Assembly (NCBI RefSeq): GCF_030345795.1
Contig: NZ_JAUALB010000001.1
Coordinates: 1,483,001-1,547,000, forward strand
Direction: 5' to 3'
DNA from: Micromonospora sp. WMMA1363
GTDB taxonomy: Bacteria; Actinomycetota; Actinomycetes; Mycobacteriales; Micromonosporaceae
Length of the DNA: 64,000 nucleotides
A model generated the notes under the pieces. It did no database searches. It had not been told where the DNA came from and saw only the letters and a list, made by a program, of their open reading frames with translations. A program made the translations under genes and the position numbers. Positions 1-8,559 of the stretch are shown here, one piece after another; position 1 is the first letter of the stretch; each line of letters begins with the position of its first letter.

Positions 1-1
1 G

Positions 2-136
2 GTCCGCCCCCGGGCGCCGCTTACCGCGCTCTCCGGTCCCGTCGCCGCCCTCGCCCGTCCCCTGGCCGCCGCCCGTCCCCTGGCCGCCGCCCGTCCCCTG
101 GCCGCCGCCCGTCGCCCGGTCGGAGCGGAGTCGTGA
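2..136 (+). CDS. 3' end of an upstream gene (partial)
   Basis: An open frame enters from the left edge and ends at TGA 134-136. That stop overlaps the GTG start of the next gene (GTG 133-135) in a GTGA arrangement typical of translational coupling. The tail is Arg/Pro/Ala-rich and holds three exact copies of the hexapeptide RPLAAA, encoded by an 18-bp tandem repeat. The family cannot be told from 44 residues. The coupling suggests it works with the epimerase-like protein downstream. Confidence 0.5.
   Translation, partial: VRPRAPLTALSGPVAALARPLAAARPLAAARPLAAARRPVGAES
56..109 (+). repeat. 18-bp tandem repeat, three copies
   Basis: Three perfect copies of cgtcccctggccgccgcc run head to tail. 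They are in frame with the partial upstream gene and encode RPLAAA three times. A fourth copy begins and then diverges. Confidence 0.9.
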
Positions 137-1166
137 CCACGGCGCCACGCCGAACGCGCGTCCTGGTCACCGGCGCTACCGGCTTCCTCGGTCACAACAT
201 TCTCACCGCGCTGACCAACCACGCCGACGTCACCGTCGTCGCCGCGTGCCGCACACCCGACCGGCTACCCGCCGCCTTCGTCGGCGAGGTCCGCCTGGGT
301 GACCTGCGCGATCCCGGCTACCGCAGGACCGTCGTGGACGACGTCGACGTGGTCTGCCACGCCGGCACCTGGGGGGCCTTCTGGGGGCACGCCACACTGG
401 AACGCCGTCAGTTCTTCGCACCCAACCGGGACCTCATCGACCAGGCGGTGCACCGGGGTGTACGCCGCTTCATCCAGACCAGCACCGTCGCGATCGCCGC
501 CCGGCCCGACCGCGGGCAGCCGGTGGACGACTTCTCGCCGACCCGCCGCACGGGCTTCTGGCCACACCTGGACCGCCTCATCGACATCGACGACCACATG
601 CGCCGGCACAGCAACCAGGGGACCCAGATGGTCACCATGCGCCTCGGGCACTTCGCCGGCGCCGGCAACAGCCTCGGCATGGTGCCCGCCCTCGTGCCCC
701 GGTTGCGGACCGGACTGGTGCCCTGGCTCGCCGGTGGCCGCGCCCGCCTCGCCCTCGTGGCCGGCACCGATCTGGGCGAGGCATTCGCGTTGGCCGCCAC
801 CGCCGACCGTCTCGACGACTACGAGTCGTTCAACGTCTGCGGACCCACCTTCCCCACCGCCCGCGAGGTCATCGAGTTCATCGCCGACGAGACCGGCTCA
901 CCGCGCCCCTGGTTCAGTGTCCCTACGCCGCCGGCTACGCGTTCGCCTGGCTGATGGAGCGGCTGCACCCGATCCTGCCCGGGTCGTCCCCGTTCCTGAC
1001 CCGCTCGCTGGTGTACGTCTCGGAGGACTGGTCCTGCAACACCGAGTACGCCGAACGAAAGCTCGGATACACCCCACACAAGGACTGGCGCGTCGCCGTG
1101 CGTGAATCAATCGCCGACGCCAGGGCCAGGGGCTTCCCATGGCCCGCGTTGGCCGTCCGATCGTAG
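133..1166 (+). pseudogene. NAD-dependent epimerase/dehydratase (extended SDR), frameshifted
   Basis: The first 264 codons encode an extended-SDR Rossmann protein with VTGATGFLG near the N-terminus, a Ser/Thr segment TSTVA near residue 117, and a C-terminal substrate domain. That frame hits TGA at 952-954. From 924 the +2 frame continues the same protein (YAAGYAFAWLMERL onward, then a YVSEDW/GYTP C-terminus) to TAG 1164-1166. A one-base deletion near 922-924 therefore splits a gene of about 344 residues. The usual YxxxK catalytic pair is not visible: the aligned segment reads FWPHLDRL. Start GTG 133 has GGAG at 122-125. The family resembles 3-beta-HSD or OleD-type reductases; the substrate is unknown. 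Confidence 0.8.
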
Positions 1167-1250
1167 TCGGTATGCCACCCGGTGGCATCCATCCCGGCTG
1201 ACCGCGGGCGCGATGCCGACAGCCACCGGTTTGTTGGGGTGGGGTTCGCG

Positions 1251-2156
1251 TCAGCGGCCGGGGCGGCGGGGATTCAGGGTGACGAAGTCGGCAATGGCGA
1301 CGCCGAGTTGCTTCCCCGCGTCCTCCTGCAGGAAGTGGCCGCCGCCGGGGATGGTGACGGACTCGGCGCCGGGCACCGTGCGGTGCAGGATCGGCCCCAT
1401 CGCGGCGGTGACCGGGTCGTGGTCACTGAACGCCACCAGGAACGGCTTGTCCCAGGTGGACAGGCGCTGCCAGGCTGCCCGATTGGCTGCGGAGGCCGGG
1501 TTGTCGGGCGTGGTTGGGACGAGATCCGGCATGGCCCGGGGCGCGGCCTTGTAGGTCTCGTCCGGAAAAGGTGCGTCGTACGCGGCGAGGACCTCGGGCG
1601 GGAGTGTGGTGTGACAGCCGGACTGGACCAGACGCGCCACGTCCAGGGCCGGCGCGGCGCGCACCGCACTGCGGAAGCGCAGCCACACGTCGGGCATCTG
1701 CTGGTCCCCCGTCGGCAAGCCCGTGTTGGTGGCGACGAACCGCGCCATTCGGTCGGGGTTCTCGGTGGCCAGCCGCAAGCCGATCAGGCCGCCCCAATCG
1801 TGCCCGACGACGGTCACACCGTGCAGGTCCAGCACGTCGAACGCGAGCGAACGCACCCACTCCACGTGCCGCGCGTAGCTGTGCTCGGCGACATCGCCCG
1901 GCTTGTCGGAGCGGCCGAAGCCGATCAGATCCGGCGCGATCACGCGCAGCCCGGCGTCGGCCAGGATCGGGATCACGGCGCGGTACAGGAACGACCAGGT
2001 CGGCTCGCCATGCAACAGCAATACCGGCTCGCCGTTGGCTGGCCCGGCCTCAACGTAGGCCATCCGCAGGCCGTCGACGACCTCGACATAGCTCGGCTGG
2101 TACGGAAAACCGGGGACGTCGGCGAACCGCTCCTCCGGAGTGCGCAGCACCCACAT
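1251..2156 (-). CDS. haloalkane dehalogenase (alpha/beta hydrolase)
   Basis: This 301-residue alpha/beta hydrolase would hydrolyse carbon-halogen bonds of alkyl halides in the cytoplasm. Visible motifs fit the family: HGEPTWSF (about 49-56) in the halide and oxyanion region, the nucleophile elbow VVGHDWGG with Asp120 followed by halide-binding Trp121, a charge-relay Asp near 247 (SDHD), and His274 in GGGHFLQED. HGEPTW points to the DhlA/HLD-I side. ATG 2156 is preferred over GTG 2162 because GAGG lies 8 nt before it. An epoxide hydrolase is less likely, since the Tyr lid pattern is not obvious. The gene stands alone. Confidence 0.85.
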   Translation of the reverse strand: MWVLRTPEERFADVPGFPYQPSYVEVVDGLRMAYVEAGPANGEPVLLLHGEPTWSFLYRAVIPILADAGLRVIAPDLIGFGRSDKPGDVAEHSYARHVEWVRSLAFDVLDLHGVTVVGHDWGGLIGLRLATENPDRMARFVATNTGLPTGDQQMPDVWLRFRSAVRAAPALDVARLVQSGCHTTLPPEVLAAYDAPFPDETYKAAPRAMPDLVPTTPDNPASAANRAAWQRLSTWDKPFLVAFSDHDPVTAAMGPILHRTVPGAESVTIPGGGHFLQEDAGKQLGVAIADFVTLNPRRPGR

Positions 2157-2270
2157 CGGCACAGCCTCGCACAGTCGCCACAGCCACGTCGATAGTGAAA
2201 TGCCCGAGGGCGTTGGCCACGCACGATGGCAGCCGTCCCGCCAACACCACCCTGAGCGTGGGACGTCCGG

Positions 2271-2397
2271 TCAGCCCGCGGCCGGCATGTCGATGATGGT
2301 GCCGTCCTTGTCGAGCGTGTGGGTACGCCAGTACACGTCCCACTCGTCGTCGACCTTCTGCGGCACCTTGCCCTCCGGGAATCGCCGGTATCCCGCA
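2271..2397 (-). pseudogene. 3' fragment of an unidentified gene
   Basis: The minus strand has a short open frame ending at TGA 2273-2271. Its text looks protein-like (FPEGKVPQKVDDEWDVYW, then a TLDKDGTIIDMPAAG tail), but there is no ATG or GTG at its upstream end and an in-frame TGA at 2432-2430. It looks like the C-terminal remnant of a lost gene. The family is not recognised. Confidence 0.3.
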
Positions 2398-2418
2398 GGG
2401 GGCTCCGCACCGTTCGAG

Positions 2419-2439
2419 ATACGGATAGATCATCCGTAT
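2419..2439. promoter_or_regulatory. palindromic operator (copy 1) for the adjacent TetR
   Basis: ATACGGAT and ATCCGTAT form perfect 8-bp arms around the 5-base spacer agatc. Its core CGGAT-N5-ATCCG recurs at 2460-2476 and 3425-3441, next to a TetR gene, as expected for an autoregulated local repressor. Confidence 0.75.
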
Positions 2440-2459
2440 GCGTGCTACAGTCGAATCAA

Positions 2460-2476
2460 GCGGATGACCTATCCGC
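2460..2476. promoter_or_regulatory. palindromic operator (copy 2)
   Basis: GCGGAT-gacct-ATCCGC has the same half-site and 5-base spacer as copy 1. Its centre is 39 bp from copy 1, and it lies 22 bp before the SDR start codon. Confidence 0.75.
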
Positions 2477-2498
2477 ATAAAGGTGGAGGTGATGAGCC

Positions 2499-3389
2499 AT
2501 GAAGAAGACGGCTGTGGTCACGGCCGGAACGGCCGGTATCGGGTTGGAGACGGCGCTGGGGCTGGCTGCTGCCGGGTTCTCGGTCACCACGGTCGGGCGC
2601 AACGCCGCTCGGGGCGCCCAGGCGGTCGACCGAGTCAACGCGACGAGCCCGGCACACCCCGGCCGGTTCCTGTCCGCCGACCTCGCCTCGCTCGGCGAGG
2701 TGCGGGCACTCGCCGACCGGGTCGCCGCCGACCATGCCAGCTCGGGCGAACCGCTGACCGTGCTGGTCAACAACGTCGGGGCGATGTTCGCGGACCGACA
2801 GGACCTGGACGGTGTCGAGGCATCATTCGTCGTCAACCACCTCTCGCCATACCTGCTCACCGAACTGCTGCTGCCCACGCTGACGGCCGGCGCGCCGAGC
2901 AGGATCGTGAACGTGACCTCGGGCGCGGTCGCGGCCGCGAAGCGGGTGTTCGACGCCGTCGAGCCACCCGGTGGCTACTACGGCTTCCACTGGTACGGTC
3001 GCGCCAAGCTCGCCAACCTCGCCTACACGCTTGACCTGGCAACACGGCTGGACGGCACGGGCGTGTCGGTCTTCGCCGCCGATCCCGGCGGCGCCGCGAC
3101 CGACATGACCAACGGCACGCTGGCCGACCCGAAGATCGTCTCGCCCGCCCTGCGGCTGCTGTGGCCGCTGGTGCGCCGCACGTTCGAACGGTCGACGTCA
3201 GGTCCGGCCTCCGTGGCGGCCAGGCCCTCGATCGTCGCCGCCACCGACGAGGCCCTGGCGGGTCGAACCGGCATCGTCATCGGCGCCCAGGCGCGCCCGG
3301 TGACGCCATTCCGGGTGGCGACCGACCCCCGCGTCGCCGAAGCCGTGCGCCGACTCAGCGAACGACACGCGCCCCTTGCGGCCACCTGA
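2499..3389 (+). CDS. SDR family oxidoreductase
   Basis: This 296-residue short-chain dehydrogenase has a cofactor loop TAGTAGIGLE (residues 8-17), a variant NNVG motif near 90, and the YGRAK (YxxxK) active site near 170, so it should be a soluble NAD(P)H-dependent reductase or dehydrogenase. The best ribosome site in the area (GGAGGTGA) sits 8 bases before ATG 2499. Two palindromic operators lie directly upstream, and the TetR gene follows on the same strand, suggesting the pair is a ligand-induced unit. The substrate is unknown; the C-terminal region resembles the broad retinol-dehydrogenase-like group. Confidence 0.85.
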   Translation: MKKTAVVTAGTAGIGLETALGLAAAGFSVTTVGRNAARGAQAVDRVNATSPAHPGRFLSADLASLGEVRALADRVAADHASSGEPLTVLVNNVGAMFADRQDLDGVEASFVVNHLSPYLLTELLLPTLTAGAPSRIVNVTSGAVAAAKRVFDAVEPPGGYYGFHWYGRAKLANLAYTLDLATRLDGTGVSVFAADPGGAATDMTNGTLADPKIVSPALRLLWPLVRRTFERSTSGPASVAARPSIVAATDEALAGRTGIVIGAQARPVTPFRVATDPRVAEAVRRLSERHAPLAAT

Positions 3390-3424
3390 ACCTGCCCGCG
3401 AGCCGGCACGGGCGGCGGAGGCAT

Positions 3425-3441
3425 TCGGATGGCCTATCCGA
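3425..3441. promoter_or_regulatory. palindromic operator (copy 3), at the tetR start
   Basis: TCGGAT-ggcct-ATCCGA is the third copy of the CGGAT-N5-ATCCG palindrome. It is followed by TAGCAT (3443-3448), a candidate -10 box 7 bases before ATG 3456, so bound repressor would block the promoter. Confidence 0.7.
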
Positions 3442-3455
3442 CTAGCATGTCCCCC

Positions 3456-4037
3456 ATGGCGACCACACCGCTACGCAGGGACGCGGCCCGCAACTGGGAC
3501 CGGATCGTCGCCGTCGCCCGTGCCCTGGTCGACCAGGGCACGCAATTGCAGCTCAACGACGTCGCCCGGCGCGCCGGGCTCGGTGTCGGCACCGTCTACC
3601 GGCACTTCTCCACGCCGGAGGCGCTACTGGAGACCATCGCCACTCCCTGTCTCGAAGCCCTGGCCGCCCATGGCGAGCAGGCCCTGGCCGACACCGACCC
3701 CTGGCGCGGGCTGGAGGGTTTCCTGACCCACACCGTCGAAGCGCAGGTCACCGATGCCTCCCTGGCCCCGGTCACCGCCGCACCGGTCGACGCTCTGCCC
3801 CGCACCACGGCACTCAAGAGGTCGCTGTGGTCGGCCGGCGCCACCCTGCTCGACCGGGCCCGCGAGGCCGGGGTGGTCCGCCCCGACCTGGCCTCCGCCG
3901 ACCTGGTCCCGCTCATGTGCGGCATCGCCTACGCCGTGCACGTCCACGGCGGCGATCCCTCCGACCGGGTCGGCACCGCTCATCGCTACCTGGCCACGCT
4001 GCTCGGGGGTCTGCGAGCCACCCCTCCGGTCTCCTGA
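3456..4037 (+). CDS. TetR family transcriptional regulator
   Basis: This 193-residue repressor has an N-terminal HTH (LQLNDVARRAGLGVGTVYRHF) and an all-helical ligand domain. The frame also opens at ATG 3429 and ATG 3447, but 3429 lies inside the operator palindrome. ATG 3456 sits 7 bases after TAGCAT, as in leaderless actinobacterial genes. Three matching palindromes before this gene and the upstream SDR are its likely binding sites. The stop codon lies inside a strong hairpin. Confidence 0.85.
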   Translation: MATTPLRRDAARNWDRIVAVARALVDQGTQLQLNDVARRAGLGVGTVYRHFSTPEALLETIATPCLEALAAHGEQALADTDPWRGLEGFLTHTVEAQVTDASLAPVTAAPVDALPRTTALKRSLWSAGATLLDRAREAGVVRPDLASADLVPLMCGIAYAVHVHGGDPSDRVGTAHRYLATLLGGLRATPPVS

Positions 4038-4067
4038 GCCGCGTCCCGCCGCTCAGGAGACCGGAGG
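4023..4067 (+). terminator. hairpin terminator at the end of tetR
   Basis: A perfect 17-bp inverted repeat (arms 4023-4039 and 4051-4067, 11-base loop) overlaps the tetR stop codon. There is no T-tract, as is common in high-GC actinomycetes. The rest of 4068-4373 shows no gene. Confidence 0.75.
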
Positions 4068-4373
4068 CCAACCCACGCTCCATTCCGACACCACCCGGAC
4101 AGAAGCCCGGCGGCCCGCCGCCGGATCATGTTCGCCCCCGGCACGCCGGTGCCGGTCGCCCCACCCCAGTCTTGGACGGGTCACGTCACCAGGCGGACCA
4201 CCGGGACGGGATGAAGCCGACCCGCCGAAGGACCTCACCAGGTGTGAAACGGCGGGCGACGGCAACACGGGTCCTGTCGTCATGCGACACGATCTTGGCG
4301 CGATCCGCTAATGCCGCGTCGTCCTTCGCGGCCCAGACTTGCTGACACGGGACGACGAAGGAGGAGAGATTCG

Positions 4374-5291
4374 GTGAGGTACACCCGCGAATCGGTGCCG
4401 GACCTGACGGGCAGGACGACGGTGGTCACCGGCGCGAACGGTGGTCTGGGTCTGGAGACCGCGAAGCTGTTCGCCAGCAAGGGCGCCCACGTGGTGATGG
4501 CGGTGCGCAACCAGGAGAAGGCGGCGAAGGCGGTCGAGGAGATCCGAGCAGAAGCCCCGGCGGCGTCCCTGGAACTGGTCGAACTCGACCTGGCCTCGCA
4601 GGCGTCCGTGAAACGGGCCGCCGAGCAGATCCTGGCCCGGCACGAACGGATCGACGTCCTGGTCAACAACGCGGGACTGATGGCACTGCCAGAGCGGCGG
4701 ACGGCCGACGGGTACGAGATGCAGTTCGGGGTCAATCACCTCGGACACTGGACGTTGACGGCGCTGCTGATGCCGGCGATCCTGGCCGCCCCCGCCGCCC
4801 GGGTGGTGACCGTGACATCGACGGCCCACCACATGGGCCGACCGCCCGATCCGGACAACCCGCACCTGCACGGTACCTACGACCCGTGGCGTGCCTACGG
4901 CCAGTCCAAGCTCGCCAACTACCACTTCGGTCTCGGTCTGCAGCGGGAGTTCGACCGGGCCGGGGTGAGCGCCCGCAGCCTCATCGCGCACCCCGGCCTG
5001 ACAGCCAGCGACCTGCAGACCCACACCGTCGAACAGGGTGGTGGCGGCTGGCTGGGCCCCTTCTTCGCCTGGATGGCCCGGCGCACCGGCATGGGTGTCG
5101 AGAACGGTGCGATGCCCCAGATCCGCGCCGCAACCGACCCGGATGCCAAAGGCGGACAGTTCTACGGCCCGCGATTCGGCAACAACGGCCGCGCCGTCCG
5201 ACTGCCGGTCCTGCGTCCCGGGGCCGACGCCGCCATCCGAACGCTGTGGCAGGTCTCCCAACGGGAGACGGGCGTCGCGCTCACGGTGTGA
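4374..5291 (+). CDS. SDR family oxidoreductase (retinol/protochlorophyllide-reductase-like)
   Basis: The 305-residue protein has TGANGGLGLETAK near the N-terminus, NNAGLM near 100, a serine before the active site (VTSTAHHMG), and YGQSK (YxxxK) around 178. The C-terminus has the loop seen in the retinol-dehydrogenase-like group. GTG 4374 is chosen because AAGGAGGAGAG lies just before it and the SDR fold starts about 13 residues later; the ATG at 4311 would add an Arg-rich extension. An AraC-type regulator gene follows after 30 bp. The substrate is unknown. Confidence 0.85.
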   Translation: MRYTRESVPDLTGRTTVVTGANGGLGLETAKLFASKGAHVVMAVRNQEKAAKAVEEIRAEAPAASLELVELDLASQASVKRAAEQILARHERIDVLVNNAGLMALPERRTADGYEMQFGVNHLGHWTLTALLMPAILAAPAARVVTVTSTAHHMGRPPDPDNPHLHGTYDPWRAYGQSKLANYHFGLGLQREFDRAGVSARSLIAHPGLTASDLQTHTVEQGGGGWLGPFFAWMARRTGMGVENGAMPQIRAATDPDAKGGQFYGPRFGNNGRAVRLPVLRPGADAAIRTLWQVSQRETGVALTV

Positions 5292-5321
5292 GCACGCCGG
5301 GGTCGACCAGGAGAGGGCGCG

Positions 5322-6315
5322 ATGCTGACCACCGAGCACTACAGACTGGACCCGAACGCGCGGGTGCTGCTGTCCGACCTGGGCCTGTCCGTCGGCAACA
5401 TTCTGCGCCCGGGCCGGGCTGCCGGGAGACGCGCTCTCCACCGCCCCGGTCTCCGTCACACCGGACCAGTTCGTCACCCTGTGGGAGGCGATCGCCGCCG
5501 AGGCCGACGATCCGCAGCTGCCGATCCGGATCGGTCGGGCCATCTCCGTCGAGGCGTTCCAGCCGCCCGTCTTCGCGGCGCTCTGCAGCCCGAATCTCAA
5601 CGTGGCCGCCGCCCGCATCGCCAAGCACAAGGCGCTCATCGGACCGCTACGACTGATCGTCACCCCCACCGAACGAGGGCTTGAGGTGGAGTTGCGGTGG
5701 CCGCCACACCACCGGCCGCCCGAAGCCCTGACGACGACCGAGCTCGTGTGGTGGGTCGCCCTGGCCCGCCTGGCCACCCGGGCGACGGTGGTGCCGGTCG
5801 CCGTCACCAGTGCGCAGCCACCGGCTGCCGCGGCCGCGCTCGCCGACTACCTCGGTGTCCGGGTACGGCGATCGCGGCGCTTCACCATCACCTTCAGCGC
5901 CCGGGACGCGGCCCGTCCGTTCCTCACCGCGAACGAGCCGATGTGGGAGTTCTTCGAGCCCGAACTCCGCAGACGGCTCGCCAGCCTCGAGACGGGCGCG
6001 ACAGCACGCCAGCGGGTACGGGCCGCCCTGCTCGAACTGCTGCCCAGCGGCCGGGGCACCGTGGACAGCGTGGCCCGCGAGCTGACGGTCGGAACTCGGA
6101 CCCTGCAACGTCGACTGAAGAACGAGGGCACCAGTTTCCAGGCCGTGCTCAACGACACCAGGGCCTCGCTCGCCCACCACTACCTCGACGAGGGGCACCT
6201 GTCGGTGAGCGAGATCGCGTTCTTGCTCGGCTACGACGAGCCCAGCTCGTTCTACCGGGCGTTTCACGCCTGGACCGGCCGCACCCCCCTGGCCGTCCGG
6301 ACAGACCGCGACTGA
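5322..6315 (+). pseudogene. AraC family regulator with arabinose-binding-like domain, frameshifted
   Basis: The first 29 codons (MLTTEHYRLDPNARVLLSDL onward) and the rest lie in different frames. After ILR the protein continues in the +1 frame as AGLPGDALSTAPVSVTPDQF. One extra C in the run at 5408-5410 explains the break. Repaired, the protein is about 330 residues: an N-terminal AraC_binding-like domain and a C-terminal double HTH (VDSVARELTVGTRTLQRRL, then SVSEIAFLLGYDEPSSFYRAF). It is probably the regulator of the SDR gene 30 bp upstream. A base-calling error would give the same picture. Confidence 0.8.
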
Positions 6316-6627
6316 CCACACAGGCTGGCGGCTGACCCGGACCACGGTCCAGTTGTCACCCGCGGGGTGCTGACCGCGCGCCGGCCCGTCGGCGGATCCA
6401 TAGCCTCGGACGGATCGGACGGAGCCGTGGCGCTCCGGGCACGGATTCTCGCGAAGGAGCCGCGGTCCCGCTCGGCGGCGGCGAGTTCGGGCCGACGGCG
6501 AGCCCTTCGCGGTGCTGACCGGCACGGTGTGACGATCGGGTACCGGTGGCTGCCTCGCCAGCAGGGCGATGTCGTGCACCGCCGGCGGCGCACCAGCCTG
6601 GCCGGTACGGCCCGCTAGGCTGCCCAC
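6316..6627. other. intergenic region with a leaderless-type promoter
   Basis: No convincing gene lies here. TAGGCT at 6616-6621 is a candidate -10 box, 6 bases before GTG 6628, which would place transcription start at or next to the start codon of the kinase. Confidence 0.5.
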
Positions 6628-7782
6628 GTGATCGACCTCCAGCGGATCCCGGGCCGGTGGCGACCGAGCGACGTCACGGTACGGGACCTGCCGTTCCCGC
6701 TGCTACTCGCCGCCGCGGCGCTGGTGCCGGCACTCCACGTCCCCGGGACGCAGCTCGGTGACCTGCCAACCCGCCCCCTGGACGCGCTCGCCGTTGCGGT
6801 CGTCGCCCTCGAGTGCCTTCCACTCGCCGTGCGGCGACGGTGGCCGGCCGGCTGTCTCGCTCTGGTGTCGCTCGGCTTCGCCGTCGACCAGCTACTCGGC
6901 TACCACACGGTCGCGGGTATCGCACTGCCGGTGGCATTGCTGAGCGCGGGAGCTCATCTGGAACGTCACCGGCGTGCCGTCGCGGTCGTCGGGTCCGGGG
7001 CGTACGTGCTGCTGGCGGTCGCGCTCGACCGGCTCGGATCGCCGGAGGGACTTGCCGGGTTCGTAACGTTCTACCTGGTGCTGGCCATCGCGTGGGGCGC
7101 GGGGGCGTGGCTACGGCTCTCCCGGGCCGCCGAGGCAGAACGCCGCCGCCACGTCGCCGAGACCACCCGCACCGCGGAACGCACCCGCATCGCCCGCGAG
7201 CTGCACGACGTCGTGACCCACCACGTGACGGCGATGGTCGTGCAGGCCGAGGCGGCGCGGTACCTCACGGCGGCTCCCGAGCGCCTCGACCAGACCCTGG
7301 CGGCCGTCTCCGACACCGGCCGGCGAGCCGTCACGGACCTGCGGCACCTGCTCGACCTGCTCAACCCGGACCACGGCACCGGGCCGGTGACGCCGTCCGT
7401 GGGCGAACTCCACACCCTCGTGGAGCAGACCCGGCGGGCCGGCCAACCGGTGGAGTTCACCGAGGAGGGCAGTCCCCGCGGCACGACCGGCAGCGCCGGG
7501 GTCGCGGCATACCGGGTCGTGCAGGAGGCTCTGACGAACGCCCTCAAGTACGCCTACGGCAGCCGTACCGTGGTCCAGGTGCACTACGGCTCAGTTGGGA
7601 TCACCGTGGAGGTCAGCACCGCCGACTCGGGGTCGGGCGCCGCCCCAACCGGCGGGAGCGGGCGGGGTCTCACCGGGCTCCGCGAACGAGTCGGCCTACT
7701 CGGCGGCGAGTTCAGCGCGGAACGGCGGCCGGGCGGCGGCTTCGTCGTGCGGGCCCGCATCCCCACCGGGAGCCCCTCGTGA
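6628..7782 (+). CDS. sensor histidine kinase, NarL/DesK type
   Basis: The 384-residue membrane kinase has about five hydrophobic segments between residues 20 and 165, a HisKA_3 dimerisation domain with phosphoacceptor His193 (RELHDVVTHH), and a HATPase domain (YRVVQEALTNALKYA, GRGLTGLRERVGLLGG). It should sense a membrane signal and phosphorylate the next gene product. Its stop overlaps the GTG of the response regulator (GTGA at 7779-7782). The ligand cannot be read from the sequence. Confidence 0.9.
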   Translation: MIDLQRIPGRWRPSDVTVRDLPFPLLLAAAALVPALHVPGTQLGDLPTRPLDALAVAVVALECLPLAVRRRWPAGCLALVSLGFAVDQLLGYHTVAGIALPVALLSAGAHLERHRRAVAVVGSGAYVLLAVALDRLGSPEGLAGFVTFYLVLAIAWGAGAWLRLSRAAEAERRRHVAETTRTAERTRIARELHDVVTHHVTAMVVQAEAARYLTAAPERLDQTLAAVSDTGRRAVTDLRHLLDLLNPDHGTGPVTPSVGELHTLVEQTRRAGQPVEFTEEGSPRGTTGSAGVAAYRVVQEALTNALKYAYGSRTVVQVHYGSVGITVEVSTADSGSGAAPTGGSGRGLTGLRERVGLLGGEFSAERRPGGGFVVRARIPTGSPS

Positions 7783-8441
7783 CCGCGCCGGTCCGGGTCC
7801 TGGTCTGCGACGACCAGGCGCTGATCCGCACCGGGTTCACGACGATCATCGACGCTCAGCCCGACCTCGAGGTGGTGGGCGAGTGCGGGGACGGGCGCGC
7901 CGCGGTCGACCTCGCCGGCCGCCTGCACCCGGACGTGGTGGTGATGGACGTGCGGATGCCGGTCCTCGACGGCATCGGGGCGACTCGTCTGCTCGCCGGT
8001 GCCGGCGTGGCGCATCCCGTCAAGGTGCTCGTGGTGACGACGTTCAACCTGGACGAGTACGTGTACGAGGCGCTGCGGGCGGGGGCGAGCGGGTTCCTGC
8101 TCAAGGACGCGCCGCCGGCGCAGCTGCTGCACGGGATCCGGACCGTCGCCACCGGCGCGGCGCTGCTGGCCCCCGAGGTGACCCGCCAACTCGTGGGCAG
8201 GTACGCCGCGCGGATCCGGCCCGCCGAGAACACCCCGGACAGCATTCCGCTGACCCCGCGCGAACTGGAGGTACTCCGCCTCATCGCCGACGGCCTGTCC
8301 AACAGCGAGATCGCCGCGACGCTGGTGATCAGCCAGGAGACCGTCAAGACCTACGTATCACGCATCCTCACCAAGCTCGACCTGCGCGACCGCGTGCAGG
8401 CGGTGGTCTACGCCTACCGGCATGGCCTGGTGCTGACCTGA
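7779..8441 (+). CDS. response regulator, NarL/LuxR family
   Basis: The 220-residue cytosolic regulator has a receiver domain with acidic pair DD11-12, phosphorylation site Asp57 (VVMDVRMP), switch Thr88 and Lys109 (FLLKDAP), then a LuxR HTH (LTPRELEVLRLIADGLSNSEIA near 155). It is coupled to the kinase by a 4-base overlap, so the two form one system. No target operator was identified. Confidence 0.92.
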   Translation: MTAPVRVLVCDDQALIRTGFTTIIDAQPDLEVVGECGDGRAAVDLAGRLHPDVVVMDVRMPVLDGIGATRLLAGAGVAHPVKVLVVTTFNLDEYVYEALRAGASGFLLKDAPPAQLLHGIRTVATGAALLAPEVTRQLVGRYAARIRPAENTPDSIPLTPRELEVLRLIADGLSNSEIAATLVISQETVKTYVSRILTKLDLRDRVQAVVYAYRHGLVLT

Positions 8442-8475
8442 GAATCCGCGCGACCCGCGCTCCACGCCAGTTGTC

Positions 8476-8516
8476 GGCGGTGCCGCACCAGGGACCGTCA
8501 CCGGTCCGGCACCGCC
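8476..8516. terminator. bidirectional hairpin between convergent operons
   Basis: Outer arms ggcggtgcc (8476-8484) and ggcaccgcc (8508-8516) pair perfectly, and inner arms ggacc (8492-8496) and ggtcc (8503-8507) pair again. It lies between the response regulator and the end of the importer operon. Confidence 0.6.
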
Positions 8517-8559
8517 TGGACCGGCGGAGGGCACGTCGAGACGGACGGTCAGGACCGGG

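Noticed and set aside
56-109. Possible CRISPR-like repeat
   Set aside because: The copies are directly adjacent without spacers and encode an in-frame hexapeptide.
915-960. Programmed frameshift in the epimerase
   Set aside because: There is no slippery heptamer, and a simple one-base loss explains the break.
4308-5807. A 499-codon open frame on the minus strand
   Set aside because: It lies opposite a clear SDR gene and the AraC gene; its text is low-complexity and shows no domain. It is an antisense shadow caused by high GC.
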